Source: Nocardioides limicola
GTDB lineage: Bacteria > Actinomycetota > Actinomycetes > Propionibacteriales > Nocardioidaceae
Length of the DNA: 64,000 nt
NCBI RefSeq assembly: GCF_016827675.1
Contig: NZ_JAERJA010000003.1
Span: forward strand, 1 to 64,000
Direction: 5' to 3'
The stretch's first letter is position 1; every line of letters starts with the position of its first letter. Of this stretch, positions 33,429 through 52,777 are shown in pieces. The translations under genes and the position numbers were made by a program. Below the pieces are notes generated by a model, which searched no databases, had not been told where the DNA came from, and was given only the letters and a program-made list of their open reading frames with translations.

Positions 33429-36400
33429 ATGACAGCGCCGGTCGCGCCTGAGGGGGCGATCTTCGGCACGCCGTACGTGTCCCAGCTCGAGAGCCGATGG
33501 CTCGCCGAGCAGCCTGAACAGCGGCACCGCCGACTCAACGGCACCCTGATGTCGGCGGACCTGTCCGGCTTCACCGCGATGTCGGAACGGCTGGCCGCCC
33601 GCGGCAAGGAGGGCGCCGAGCGCCTGACGACCCTGGTCAACGACTGCTTCACCGCACTGATCAACGCCGCAACCCTCGAGTCCGGCGACGTGCTGAAGTT
33701 CGGCGGCGACGCACTGCTGCTGTGGTTCGACGGCGACGAGCACCCGATCCGTGCCGCGCGAGCCGCCGGACGGATGCAGCGCGCGATCGGCGCGGCCCGC
33801 TTCAAGCAGGCAGGCCTACGGATGTCGATCGGCGCTCACTCGGGTGACGTCGACATGTTCCTCGTCGGCCCCCCGGCACGACGTGAACTCGTGCTGGCCG
33901 GCCCGGCCGTCAGTGCCACCGTGGAACTGGAGTCCGCGGCGACGGCGGGCGGCACCCTGATCAGCCCCGAGTTGGCCGCACTCCTGCCATCCCACTGGTG
34001 TGGCGGCGCCCGGGGGTCGGGGGTCGAACTGAACTCGTTGACCCTGCCCCGACCGCGCCGATCGGCGCCCAGCGCGACGAGCCCCACCCCACGGCTATCG
34101 CCCCCCGTGAACGACGACCTGGATGCCCTGGAGCGGATCGGGGGCGAGCACCGCATGGCGACCGTCGTCTTCGCGGAACTGGAGGGCACCGACGCCCGGA
34201 TCGCCGCCGACGTCTCCGCCATCGCCGCCAGCATCGACGACCTCATCCATGCCGTGCTCGACTTGTCGGCGCGGTATCGACTGCACTTCCTCTACACCGA
34301 TGTGATCGCGGACGGGATCAAGGTGATCTGCACCGCCGGAGCACCGCTGACCACCGGAGAGGACGAGGAGTCGGGCCTGCGCTTCGCTACCGACCTGGTC
34401 GCCGGCGACCCCCAACACCGACTCCGGGTCGGGGTCAACCGAGGTCGTGTCTTCGCCGGCTTCCTGGGCAGCCGCGAGCGGCACACCTTCACCGTGATGG
34501 GCGACCCGGTCAATCTGTCGGCACGCCTGATGGCCAAGGCCTCCGAGGGCGAGGTGGTCGCCTCCGACGACGTGGTGCGCCGCTGCCGAGCCACCTTCCG
34601 ACTCACTCCGTTGGCCCCGTTCCTGGTCAAGGGCAAACAGACCCCCGTGCACGCGCACCTGGTGGGCCGCCCCACGGGCGAGCGCCGAGGACAGTTGCAG
34701 TTGACCTTGCCGCTGGTAGGCCGCGAGGCCGAGCTGTCGGTGCTGCAGGACGCGATCGAATCGGCGGCCAACGGTCACGGCCGCGTGGTGGAGGTCAGTG
34801 GCGAGGCCGGCATCGGCAAGACCCGCCTGCTGGAGGCGATCGCGGACGACCCACGCCTGGTGGGTCGGGTCGCCACGGAGTGTCAGCCCTACGACGGGCT
34901 TGCCGCCTACGCCAGCGCCCGCACCCTCTTGCGCCGGGTCCTGGGTATCCCCCACCGGGCCAGCCCGGCCGCCGCCGGGAAGCAGTTGCAGGCCACAGCC
35001 AGCCGGATCGCCCCCGACATCCTGCCGATGCTGCCACTGGTCGCGGTCGCGGTCGGGGCCGACGTCCCGGCCACTCCTGAGGCCACCGGCGTGGCCGAAC
35101 GGTTCCGTGCCGCTCGCCTGCACGAGGCAGCAGTGGCGCTGCTCTCCGCCGCGCTGCCCCAGACCACGCTGCTGGTCGTCGAGGATGTCTACTACGCCGA
35201 TGACGCGTCACTGGCGCTCTTCATGGCACTGGCCGAACGGATCGCGGACCGGCCATGGCTGCTCACCCTGACTCGACGCCCCGACGGCGACGGGCTCCTC
35301 GGTGCTGGCGTGCCGGGGACCCTGATCCAACTCGAGGCGCTGGCTGACGACGCAGCGGCCACACTCTCGCGGCTCGCCAGCGGCGGCGGCGCGCTGCACC
35401 CCTTGGAGCAGGAGGAGATCGCTCAACGGGCCGGCGGGAACCCGCTGTTCCTGTTGCAGCTGCTCTCGGCCAGTCGTGAGGACGGGGACACCGAGCTGCC
35501 CGAATCGATCGAGCGGGTGGTCGCGACCCGTATCGACCGGCTCCCCGGTCCCGAGCGGACCCTGCTGCGCCAGGCCGCGGTCATCGGTCGGATCTTCTCC
35601 AGCCACCTGCTCGATGCCCTGCATCGACGTGAGTACGACGACGTGATCGTGCCCCAGCGCTGGGAGCTCCTCTCCGACCTGCTCGAGCCGGCCGGCACAG
35701 ATCAGTGGCGGTTCCGGCACGCACTCTTCCGCGACGTCGCCTACGAAGGGCTGGCCTTCGCTCGGCGTCGCCGGATGCACCGACAGGTGGGAGAGCTTCT
35801 CGAGCAGGGCTTCGCCGGAGCCGCCGACGTGGCGCTGCTGGCCGAGCACTTCTGGCGGGCGGGCGACTCCGAGCGGACCTGGCGATACTCGGTCGCTGCC
35901 GGCGACCAGGCCTGGGCGGCGTACGCCACCACCCAGGCCATCGCGGCCTACCGTCGAGCGTTGACGGTCAGGGTGCCGACCAAGGACCCCCAGGAACGCA
36001 GCCGCATCGCCGAGAGCCTGGGCGATGTGTGCGAGCGGGCCGGCCGGTACGACGAGGCTCTGGTCGCCTACCGGACCGCCCGGCGCTGGGCGCGGCGAAG
36101 TGACGTGGCCGACGCGCAGGGTCGACTGATGCGCAAGGTGGGTGTGGTGAACGAGCACACCGGCCACTACGGTCAGGCGCAGCGTTGGTACCAGTCAGCC
36201 ATGCGGGATGCCGAGAGCCGCGGCGCGCGCGACGAGATCGCCGAGGCGGAACTGTGCGTGGCGGGGCTGCGGCTGCGCCAGGGCAGACCGGCGGAGATGG
36301 CGCAGTGGGCCACTCGGGCGATCGACAGCGCCCAACGCGCCGGCGAGGACCGCGCGGCTGCCCACGGTCGGCTGCTGATGGTGGCGGCGGCGGTCTACGA

Positions 36401-37199
36401 CCCCGCGATCGACGCACACGTGCACGGTGCCGCCGCCCTCGAGCACTTCACCACCGTCGCGGATCAGCATCGGCGCGGCAAGGTCCTCAACAACCTCGGA
36501 GTCATCGACTACTTCAGGGGCGACTGGGACCGAGCCGCCGACCTCTACCGTGAGGCCGCCGAAGCGCTCACCGCGGCCGGTGACGTGGTGGAGGCCGCCA
36601 CCGTGCAGAACAACCTGGCCGAGATCTACTCCGATCAAGGCCATCTGGAGAGGGCCACCGAACTGCTGGAGCAGTCACTGGCCACCTACGCCAGCGCGGC
36701 CTACCCGATCGGAGTCGCTCTGGCCCAGAGCAACCTGGGGCGGGCAAAGGCGCGAGCCGGACAGAGCGAGGAGGCGGTGCGGCTGCTGGAGGCCGCCCGG
36801 ACCGGATTCCAGGAGATCGGTGCCGAGAGCTATGCCGTGGAGACCTCCACCCGACTGGCCGAAGCTCTGGTGCTGGGCGGCAATCCGGAGGCCGCGCTGG
36901 CGGTCCTCGACACGTTGGAGGGAACCGAGGGATCCTCGTTCCCGATCGTGGCCGTCACCCGCACCCGGATCCGTGGTTGGGCGTGCTCGGCGCTCGGCCT
37001 CCCAGATCGGGCCCGCTCCCTTTTCTCACAGGCACGGGACGCGTCCAGGAGCGCGGACCTGCCCTACGAGGAGCTGCTCGCGCTCCGTGGCCTGCTCCAG
37101 GAGGAGCAACCTGCCGACACGACGTGGGCCGAGGACGCCGACCGGATCGCTCGCCGTCTCGGGATCGCCGAGGTGCCACAGGTGCCGGCCGTGCTGTGA
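33429..37199 (+). CDS. sAC-like tandem class III cyclase with AAA and TPR domains
   Basis: A 1256-residue cytoplasmic protein. Two cyclase homology domains (about 35-200 and 235-410) are followed by an AAA/STAND-type ATPase (Walker A GEAGIGKT with Lys464; VVEDVYYADD as Walker B-like) and TPR-type helices to the end. This is the order of mammalian soluble adenylyl cyclase. The first domain keeps both metal-binding Asp (D44 in SADLSGFT, D94 in LKFGGDALL) but lacks the transition-state Asn/Arg. The second lacks the metal sites but keeps Asn362 and Arg366 (MGDPVNLSARL). Together they can form one complete active site. The usual adenine-contacting Lys of the second half is not obvious. The product is likely cAMP, unproven. 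Its end lies four bases from that of the giant gene. Confidence 0.88.
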   Translation: MTAPVAPEGAIFGTPYVSQLESRWLAEQPEQRHRRLNGTLMSADLSGFTAMSERLAARGKEGAERLTTLVNDCFTALINAATLESGDVLKFGGDALLLWFDGDEHPIRAARAAGRMQRAIGAARFKQAGLRMSIGAHSGDVDMFLVGPPARRELVLAGPAVSATVELESAATAGGTLISPELAALLPSHWCGGARGSGVELNSLTLPRPRRSAPSATSPTPRLSPPVNDDLDALERIGGEHRMATVVFAELEGTDARIAADVSAIAASIDDLIHAVLDLSARYRLHFLYTDVIADGIKVICTAGAPLTTGEDEESGLRFATDLVAGDPQHRLRVGVNRGRVFAGFLGSRERHTFTVMGDPVNLSARLMAKASEGEVVASDDVVRRCRATFRLTPLAPFLVKGKQTPVHAHLVGRPTGERRGQLQLTLPLVGREAELSVLQDAIESAANGHGRVVEVSGEAGIGKTRLLEAIADDPRLVGRVATECQPYDGLAAYASARTLLRRVLGIPHRASPAAAGKQLQATASRIAPDILPMLPLVAVAVGADVPATPEATGVAERFRAARLHEAAVALLSAALPQTTLLVVEDVYYADDASLALFMALAERIADRPWLLTLTRRPDGDGLLGAGVPGTLIQLEALADDAAATLSRLASGGGALHPLEQEEIAQRAGGNPLFLLQLLSASREDGDTELPESIERVVATRIDRLPGPERTLLRQAAVIGRIFSSHLLDALHRREYDDVIVPQRWELLSDLLEPAGTDQWRFRHALFRDVAYEGLAFARRRRMHRQVGELLEQGFAGAADVALLAEHFWRAGDSERTWRYSVAAGDQAWAAYATTQAIAAYRRALTVRVPTKDPQERSRIAESLGDVCERAGRYDEALVAYRTARRWARRSDVADAQGRLMRKVGVVNEHTGHYGQAQRWYQSAMRDAESRGARDEIAEAELCVAGLRLRQGRPAEMAQWATRAIDSAQRAGEDRAAAHGRLLMVAAAVYDPAIDAHVHGAAALEHFTTVADQHRRGKVLNNLGVIDYFRGDWDRAADLYREAAEALTAAGDVVEAATVQNNLAEIYSDQGHLERATELLEQSLATYASAAYPIGVALAQSNLGRAKARAGQSEEAVRLLEAARTGFQEIGAESYAVETSTRLAEALVLGGNPEAALAVLDTLEGTEGSSFPIVAVTRTRIRGWACSALGLPDRARSLFSQARDASRSADLPYEELLALRGLLQEEQPADTTWAEDADRIARRLGIAEVPQVPAVL

Positions 37200-37203
37200 G
37201 GCG

Positions 37204-47055
<9,852 letters not shown>

Positions 47056-47264
47056 GCGAATCACCTCGACAGTCATGTGCTCAGACTGTTCGGCTCGGGC
47101 GGATCAAGCATCCCAAGAACTGGTGATTCTCCAGCCGAATGGTCCGGAGGCCCCCCGTCGGTGCGCCTCCGAACATCACCCCCAACCGGACGGCGTCGCG
47201 ACGAGTTACGGCAAAAGTGTGAAATTGGCCACAAACTTTGCTTTCGGATAGGCACACTGATCCC

Positions 47265-47981
47265 GTGACCGGCTCGATGGTGGCTCCCGCGGCCCTGCTC
47301 CGCTCGCTGGGTACGCCGGTCAGGCTGGCCGCCGGGGACGCCCTGGTCCGCCAGGGCGACCGCGCCGATCACGTGTACCTGGTCCTCTCCGGATCTGCCC
47401 GGGTGGAGATCGACGGAGCCGAGATGGGGCCGCCCGTCTCGGCCGGCGACTGGGTGGGAGAACTGGCAGTCCTCGACGACGCCCCCCGAGCGGCCACCGT
47501 GACCGCGACCGGCCCGGTGGAGCTGCTCGCCTTCGGTGCCGAGACCTTCACCGACCTGCTCGCCGACCTTCCCGACCTCCGGCGCCAGATCACCGCCTCG
47601 CTGACCCGGCGACTGCGCCAGGTCAGCACCGGTTGGGCGCAGTTGGCGGTGGACACCGACGTGTTGCTCGACGCCTACTTCGCGATCCAAGGGGCCGGCA
47701 GTGACCGGGACCGGCACACCGCCATCGAACAGGCCGCCCTCCTGCTGCGCCGCCTGGCCACCGCGACGCCGACGGAGACTCCCCGGGTGCCGTTGGGCGC
47801 GTTGACCCCCGCCGAGCGTCGCGTCGCCGACCTGGTCGCCCGGGGGTTGTCCAACGCCGCGGTGGCGGCCGAACTCTTCCTCAGCGAGCACACGGTGGCC
47901 AGCCATCTCAAGCACATCTACGTCAAGCTCGAGATCACGTCCCGGGTGGCGCTGGCCGGGCTGGTGCTTCGCTCGAGCTGA
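47265..47981 (+). CDS. cNMP-binding / LuxR-HTH fusion regulator
   Basis: A 238-residue regulator. Residues 15-125 are a cyclic-nucleotide-binding fold with an intact phosphate-binding cassette (VGELAVLDDAPRAATVTA). The C-terminal 65 residues (LGALTPAERRVADLVARGLS ... HTVASHLKHIYVKL) are a LuxR/GerE HTH, not the winged helix of Crp. A GTG at 47265, close behind a TAGGCA -10-like element, suggests a leaderless message. It is divergent from the giant protease gene (about 210 bases between starts) and is the obvious candidate for its control. Its last 47 bases overlap the 3' end of the ABC ATPase gene. Confidence 0.85.
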   Translation: MTGSMVAPAALLRSLGTPVRLAAGDALVRQGDRADHVYLVLSGSARVEIDGAEMGPPVSAGDWVGELAVLDDAPRAATVTATGPVELLAFGAETFTDLLADLPDLRRQITASLTRRLRQVSTGWAQLAVDTDVLLDAYFAIQGAGSDRDRHTAIEQAALLLRRLATATPTETPRVPLGALTPAERRVADLVARGLSNAAVAAELFLSEHTVASHLKHIYVKLEITSRVALAGLVLRSS

Positions 47982-48921
47982 TCCGGGCCCGGAAATCGCC
48001 CACCGACATCGCGAGCACCCGCACCGGGCTGAGCGCGGTTGCGGTGGCCGAGCGGGGGAACCCCAGCGTCGGCCCGAGCTCGCCGAAGTAGCGCCCGGCC
48101 TCGACGGTGGCGACCGACTCGCGCTGCCCGTCGGCCCGGGTCCGGGTGATCTCGACGGCGCCCTCCTCCACGACGTACACCAACTCACCGCGGCTGCCCT
48201 GCTCGAAGATGACCTCACCCGCGGCGTACTCCTGGACCTGCGGCGGCTGCTCGTCACTGCGGAACTCCGGGACCAGGTGGATGACCCGGTCGGCGATCGG
48301 CGCCAGCCGGTCGTCATGGGTGGAGACCACGATCAGCCGGCCGTCGGCCCGCAACTCCCTCAGCAACGCGATGATGCCCTCGGCATGGATGTAGTCGAGG
48401 TTGGCGGTCGGTTCATCGGCCACCAGGATCGGGGGGTCGGCGGCCAGCCCCCGCGCCACCGCGACCCGCTGCTGCTGGCCTCCCGACAACCTCCCTGGTC
48501 GACGGCCGCTCTCGGCGGTGAGACCCACTCGGTCCAGCAGCACATCGGCGCGCGCCAGCGCTGCTCGACGTCCGACACCGGCCAGCAGCAAGGGGACGGC
48601 CACGTTCTCTCGCGCTGTCAGCGACGGCACCAGGTTGAAGGCCTGGAACACGAAACCGACCTGTCGCTGTCGATAGCCGGTCAGCTCACGTCCGGACAAC
48701 CCGGTCACCGGCACTCCACCAGCCCGGATGCTGCCACTGGTCGGGCTCAGGATCCCGCCGATGGCCGACAGCAGCGAGGTCTTGCCGCACCCGGACGGCC
48801 CCAGCAGCACCACCAGCTCACCGGCGTCGGCCTCCAGGGTGAACCCGTCCACCGGCCGGACCGGATAGCCGCCGGTGCGGTACTCGATGACGAGGTCGCG
48901 GACCTCCAGCAGCGCGCTCAT
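47935..48921 (-). CDS. MacB/LolD-type ABC ATPase with C-terminal cNMP-binding domain
   Basis: A 328-residue protein. Residues 1-230 are a MacB/DevA-type ATPase: Walker A GPSGCGKT (Lys47), Q-loop FVFQAFNL, signature LSGGQQQR, Walker B ILVADEPTANLD, switch His in VSTHDDR. Residues 235-320 are a cyclic-nucleotide-binding domain with cassette YFGELGPTLGFPRSATATA. This combination suggests that nucleotide binding gates ATP hydrolysis or assembly. The ATG overlaps the stop of the phospholipase-permease gene, so the two subunits are made together. Confidence 0.87.
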   Translation of the reverse strand: MSALLEVRDLVIEYRTGGYPVRPVDGFTLEADAGELVVLLGPSGCGKTSLLSAIGGILSPTSGSIRAGGVPVTGLSGRELTGYRQRQVGFVFQAFNLVPSLTARENVAVPLLLAGVGRRAALARADVLLDRVGLTAESGRRPGRLSGGQQQRVAVARGLAADPPILVADEPTANLDYIHAEGIIALLRELRADGRLIVVSTHDDRLAPIADRVIHLVPEFRSDEQPPQVQEYAAGEVIFEQGSRGELVYVVEEGAVEITRTRADGQRESVATVEAGRYFGELGPTLGFPRSATATALSPVRVLAMSVGDFRARISSSEAPARPAPPGT

Positions 48922-51842
48922 TGGCCCGGCCCCGAGAAGGCCAGCGCCGGGTCGGTGCGGACCGCCTGACGCAGGCCCGCGGCCCCGGCCGCGAGGGCGA
49001 CCAGCACCGCCAGCGCCGGCAGTTGCCAGAAGGCGCGGGCCGGCACGGTGATGGCCATCGGGAAGATCGGCACCAGCAGCGCCTGTAGGCCGGTCGCCAC
49101 CGCCGCAGCGCCCAGCGCCACCAGCACTCCCTGCAGAGCGATCGAGGCACCGAGCTGGCCGGTCCCGCCTCCCACGGCCTTCAGCACGGCCACGTCGCGG
49201 CGCCGGTCCAACGCGGAGAGGTAGGTGAGCGTGCCGATGATCATCGCGGCCACGAACCACAGCAGCATCCGGATCAGGTTCACCGAGGAGATCGCCCCGT
49301 CCAGTGGCCGCATCGCGTCCTCGGCGATGGCCGCGCTGGGCAGCACCGTGTATCCCCGCGGCACCCGATCGGGGAAGCCGTCGAGCAGCAGCGCGTTGGC
49401 CAGCGGTTGCCCGCGGTAGAGCAGCGCCTGGGCGTCCTGGAGTGGCATGAAGACCAGCGGCATCCCGGCGAAGAGCGTCATCCCGGAGGTGTGCCCGACC
49501 ACGGTGTAGGTCGTCGGGCCGATCGTCACCGGGTCACCCAGTGGCACCCCCAACGACAGGTCGACGACCACCTCACCCGGCTCGGTGGGCAGCGTCCCAG
49601 CCACCGGGGACGGCTCGCCCCGGGCACCCGGCGAGAAGCCGGCGATCACGATGTCGGTGTGGGCATCCCCCTCGGTGACGCTGTGCCGGGCGGTGACCAG
49701 CGGCGCCGCACCCGGCACCCGCCGGGCCACCCCGGTGCGGATCGTCGCCGAGGAGGTGAACGCCCCGGTGGCGCCGTCGCGCAGCAGCCAGGCGTCCGCC
49801 TCCATCGCGTCGACGACCTGCCGGGGCTCGCGGATGAACTGCTCGGTCAGGCCCGTCATCAGGAACAGCATCGCGAAGACGACCGAGGTGCCGATGATCG
49901 CCGACCCCACCCGGGCGACCCGCAGTTGCAGGTCCCGGACGGTGAGCAGCCAGACCCCGCCCCCGCGGCCCCGTCGCACGGGGGCGGGGGCGGCCTCAGG
50001 GGTGCAGTCCACCCGGACGTGCCCCGCTGTGTTGGTGCCCTCGGCCAGCGCCCGCAGCGCCGGCCGGGCGCGGGTGGCCGCGTCGTCGGCGAGTCGGTCG
50101 CCGCCTTTGAAGTCGAGCATGCCGCCTCCTGGCAGGTCGAGGTCGAGGTAGAGATCGGCCACCTGTTCCTGAAGGGCCGCGTCGCGACGGGCCGCCGAGG
50201 CGACCAGGGTCGATCGGACCAGGGTGGTGAGCAGCCGGGGTGGCCCGGCACCCCGGCGGCGGAGCAGCCACGCCGACAGCCCGCCGATCGAGAGCGGATA
50301 GGTGGCACGGGCCGCTGGCCCTCGCGAGGGAGCGACGTCGACGGCGAGCAGGTGCCCGGTCGGGACCCGGCGCCGCATCTCCGCGACCGGCACGTTGTCC
50401 AGCACACCGCCATCCACCAGAAGGTCACCGTCGCGGGCCACCGGCGGGAGTACGCCGGGGATGGAGATGGTCGCCCGCAGTGCGGTCAGCAGCGGCCCGC
50501 GGTCGTGCACCTCGACCCGGCACTGGGTGAGGTTCGTGGACACGCAGAAGAACGGCAGCCACAGGTCGGTGATGTCCAGGTCACCGACCAGCGACTCCAG
50601 CCGTGAGGTGATCCGGCGCCCGGCCAGCACCGAGGTCACCGGCAGCGTGTAGTCGAGGATCCGCCGGAACGCCTGACGCCCCATCACCCGCCGGTCCTCG
50701 GGGGTCATCTCCATCCCCAGCGCCATCGCCATCAGGGCACCGAAACTGGTGCCGGCCACCTGGTCGATGGGGTGGTCGAACTCCTCCAGCAGTTCGACCA
50801 CCCCAAGGTGGGCGAAGCCGCGGGAGCCGCCGCCGCCGAAGACGGCGGCGTTGCCGGTGCCTGCCAGCAGGCGGGCCACCCGCGCCACCGCCTGCGGGTC
50901 CCCCGCGCGCAGGTGCAGGTGCGACAGCAGTGGCCGGTCGGCGAGCCACCGTGGCGTGCCGGTCGGGATCCGTGTCTCCGCCGGATGCACCAGCACCAGG
51001 CAGACGGCCGGATCGTGATGGCTGCTGAGCATCCGCCACATGTCCTGTTCGTGCGGCCGGATCCTCGGGTCGTCCGTGGCGTCGGCGAGCAGCACCACCC
51101 GGTCCGCCCCGCGCAACACCCGCCGACTCCACGCCGTCCACCCCGAGTCGACGACCAGGACCAGGTGCGAATGGTGCGCCTCCAGCGCTGCCAGGTGCGC
51201 CTCCAACTCACTCACCCCGGGCGCCCCGGGCTCACGCTGCGCCGCGCCCGAACCCAACGCCTGGTCCACATCCCCACTGGTGACGATCCGGACACCCGGA
51301 CCCCACTGCTCGGCCAGGTGCCCCGCCCAACTGCCGACGTCGATGCCGGGTGAGCTGGGCACCAGCGTGAAACAGGCCGGTCCGGCGCCGCGCTGGTCAC
51401 CTGAGCGCACTCGGTCCAGCGCTCTGGCCGCCAGGTGGAGCCCGACCTGGGGGTCCCGGGTGAGCAGGGTCCGGTAGGCCGCGCGCCCCAACCGCAGCAC
51501 GGTGGTGTCCCGGACCGCGTACACCGAGGCGGCCCGGGGCTCTCCGCTGAGCAGTGCCACTTCACCGACCACCTCGCCGTGCCCGTGCTCTCCGACGACC
51601 TGTTCGCCTGCCCGGTCGGTGCGGAATGCTCGGAGCCGTCCCCAGGCGACGACGTACAGCGCGTCGCCGGGGTCGCCGGCCCGGAAGAGGCATTCGCCCG
51701 CAGGGACGGTCAACCGCTCCGCCAGGCCGGTGATCACCGCCGCGTCGACGTCGGTCAGCCCGAACGCCCCGGCCACGGTCCCGAGCAGTCCGTCCTGCTC
51801 GGGGACCAGATGCTGGGCCATCGCCCGACCGGAGTCCGCCAC
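48918..51842 (-). CDS. cNMP-binding / patatin phospholipase / FtsX-MacB permease fusion
   Basis: A single 974-residue polypeptide starting at GTG 51842. Residues 25-150: cyclic-nucleotide-binding domain with cassette VVGEVALLSGEPRAASVYA. Residues 155-330: a linker domain as in NTE-type patatins. Residues 333-520: patatin with GGGGSRGFAHLG, Ser366 in GTSFGAL and Asp477 in DGGVLDNVP, so catalytically complete. Residues 615-974: a MacB/FtsX permease with one membrane helix, an exported domain and three more helices. The frame is open throughout, so the fusion is not a frame error visible here. It pairs with the ATPase at 47935. The role may be phospholipid or lipoprotein handling under cNMP control. 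Confidence 0.87.
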   Translation of the reverse strand: MADSGRAMAQHLVPEQDGLLGTVAGAFGLTDVDAAVITGLAERLTVPAGECLFRAGDPGDALYVVAWGRLRAFRTDRAGEQVVGEHGHGEVVGEVALLSGEPRAASVYAVRDTTVLRLGRAAYRTLLTRDPQVGLHLAARALDRVRSGDQRGAGPACFTLVPSSPGIDVGSWAGHLAEQWGPGVRIVTSGDVDQALGSGAAQREPGAPGVSELEAHLAALEAHHSHLVLVVDSGWTAWSRRVLRGADRVVLLADATDDPRIRPHEQDMWRMLSSHHDPAVCLVLVHPAETRIPTGTPRWLADRPLLSHLHLRAGDPQAVARVARLLAGTGNAAVFGGGGSRGFAHLGVVELLEEFDHPIDQVAGTSFGALMAMALGMEMTPEDRRVMGRQAFRRILDYTLPVTSVLAGRRITSRLESLVGDLDITDLWLPFFCVSTNLTQCRVEVHDRGPLLTALRATISIPGVLPPVARDGDLLVDGGVLDNVPVAEMRRRVPTGHLLAVDVAPSRGPAARATYPLSIGGLSAWLLRRRGAGPPRLLTTLVRSTLVASAARRDAALQEQVADLYLDLDLPGGGMLDFKGGDRLADDAATRARPALRALAEGTNTAGHVRVDCTPEAAPAPVRRGRGGGVWLLTVRDLQLRVARVGSAIIGTSVVFAMLFLMTGLTEQFIREPRQVVDAMEADAWLLRDGATGAFTSSATIRTGVARRVPGAAPLVTARHSVTEGDAHTDIVIAGFSPGARGEPSPVAGTLPTEPGEVVVDLSLGVPLGDPVTIGPTTYTVVGHTSGMTLFAGMPLVFMPLQDAQALLYRGQPLANALLLDGFPDRVPRGYTVLPSAAIAEDAMRPLDGAISSVNLIRMLLWFVAAMIIGTLTYLSALDRRRDVAVLKAVGGGTGQLGASIALQGVLVALGAAAVATGLQALLVPIFPMAITVPARAFWQLPALAVLVALAAGAAGLRQAVRTDPALAFSGPGQ

Positions 51843-51925
51843 ATCGTTCAGGCTCCCTCAGTCGGGCCGGGTCCGGCGTCCCCCGAAGTAGTGATCTTGG
51901 TCCTCGCCCGCCTGGCCCATCCGGG

Positions 51926-52696
51926 TCACCTTCGGGACACCAACGGGCCACCCGCGACCCGTCGACTGAGGACGGTCGCGGCTGAGCTGACCTCGGCGGC
52001 CAGCGCGGCGACATCGACGTCCTCGGCGCTCGGCCAGGTCAGCGCGATGCCGGCGACCGGATGGGCGTTGTGGTCGAGCACCGCAGCGGCCACCGACGCG
52101 AACCCCGGGGTGACCTCGCCCTCCTCCGAGGCGTAGCCGCGGCCTCGGGTCGCGGCCAGCACACTGCGCAGTGCGGTCAGCGAGGTCGGCCCGACGCCGT
52201 GCCGGTCGACGAAGGCGGACCGGTCGGGGAAGAGCGCGCGGACCTGGCTGGCCGGCAGGGCGGCCAGGATCGCCCGGCCGCTGGCGGTGAGGTGGGCAGG
52301 CAGGCGTACGCCGACGTCGGTCACCAGCGGCGGCCGTCCGGGGGCCCGCTCCTCGATGATGTAGAGCACCTCGCGGCCGTGCGGGACGGCCAGGTGCGCC
52401 GAGTGGCCGGTCCGGTCCACCAGCGCCGCCAGCGGTCGGCGGGCGATCCTCGACATCGGCTCCTGGTGGGTGTAGCCCGAGCCCACCTCGAAGGCGGCCA
52501 CCCCGAGGCCGTAGCGGTGCTCCTCGGCCAGGTGCACCACGAACCCCTCCTCGATCATCGCCGCCATCAGGTGGTACCCGGTCGACCGCGGCATTCCGAC
52601 GCCGGCGCAGATCCGGTCCAGGGTGACCGGCTCGGACTGACGCGCCAGGAACCGCAGCACGCGCAGCGTGCGGGTCGCCGCCGGCACCTGTGCCAT
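51926..52696 (-). CDS. IclR-family transcriptional regulator
   Basis: A 256-residue IclR regulator with an N-terminal winged helix (PVTLDRICAGVGMPRSTGYH) and a C-terminal effector domain (LTASGRAILAALPASQVRALF, then RGRGYASEEGEVTPGFASVAA). It is divergent from the hut operon with about 80 bases between starts and a perfect palindrome in between, so it most likely controls histidine degradation. The effector may be histidine, urocanate or a later intermediate; this is inference. Confidence 0.88.
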   Translation of the reverse strand: MAQVPAATRTLRVLRFLARQSEPVTLDRICAGVGMPRSTGYHLMAAMIEEGFVVHLAEEHRYGLGVAAFEVGSGYTHQEPMSRIARRPLAALVDRTGHSAHLAVPHGREVLYIIEERAPGRPPLVTDVGVRLPAHLTASGRAILAALPASQVRALFPDRSAFVDRHGVGPTSLTALRSVLAATRGRGYASEEGEVTPGFASVAAAVLDHNAHPVAGIALTWPSAEDVDVAALAAEVSSAATVLSRRVAGGPLVSRR

Positions 52697-52706
52697 CTCT
52701 GCTCCT

Positions 52707-52722
52707 GTCTCGGATCCGAGAC
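52707..52722. promoter_or_regulatory. perfect 16-bp palindrome between iclR-type gene and hutH
   Basis: GTCTCGGATCCGAGAC is fully self-complementary. It lies 11 bases upstream of the regulator start and about 55 upstream of hutH. Size and position fit an IclR-family operator for both directions. Confidence 0.65.
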
Positions 52723-52777
52723 TGATTGTCGGTCACGGGGATCCTCCCAGGCCCGCGACGGGTGTGCAATGGCAGAC

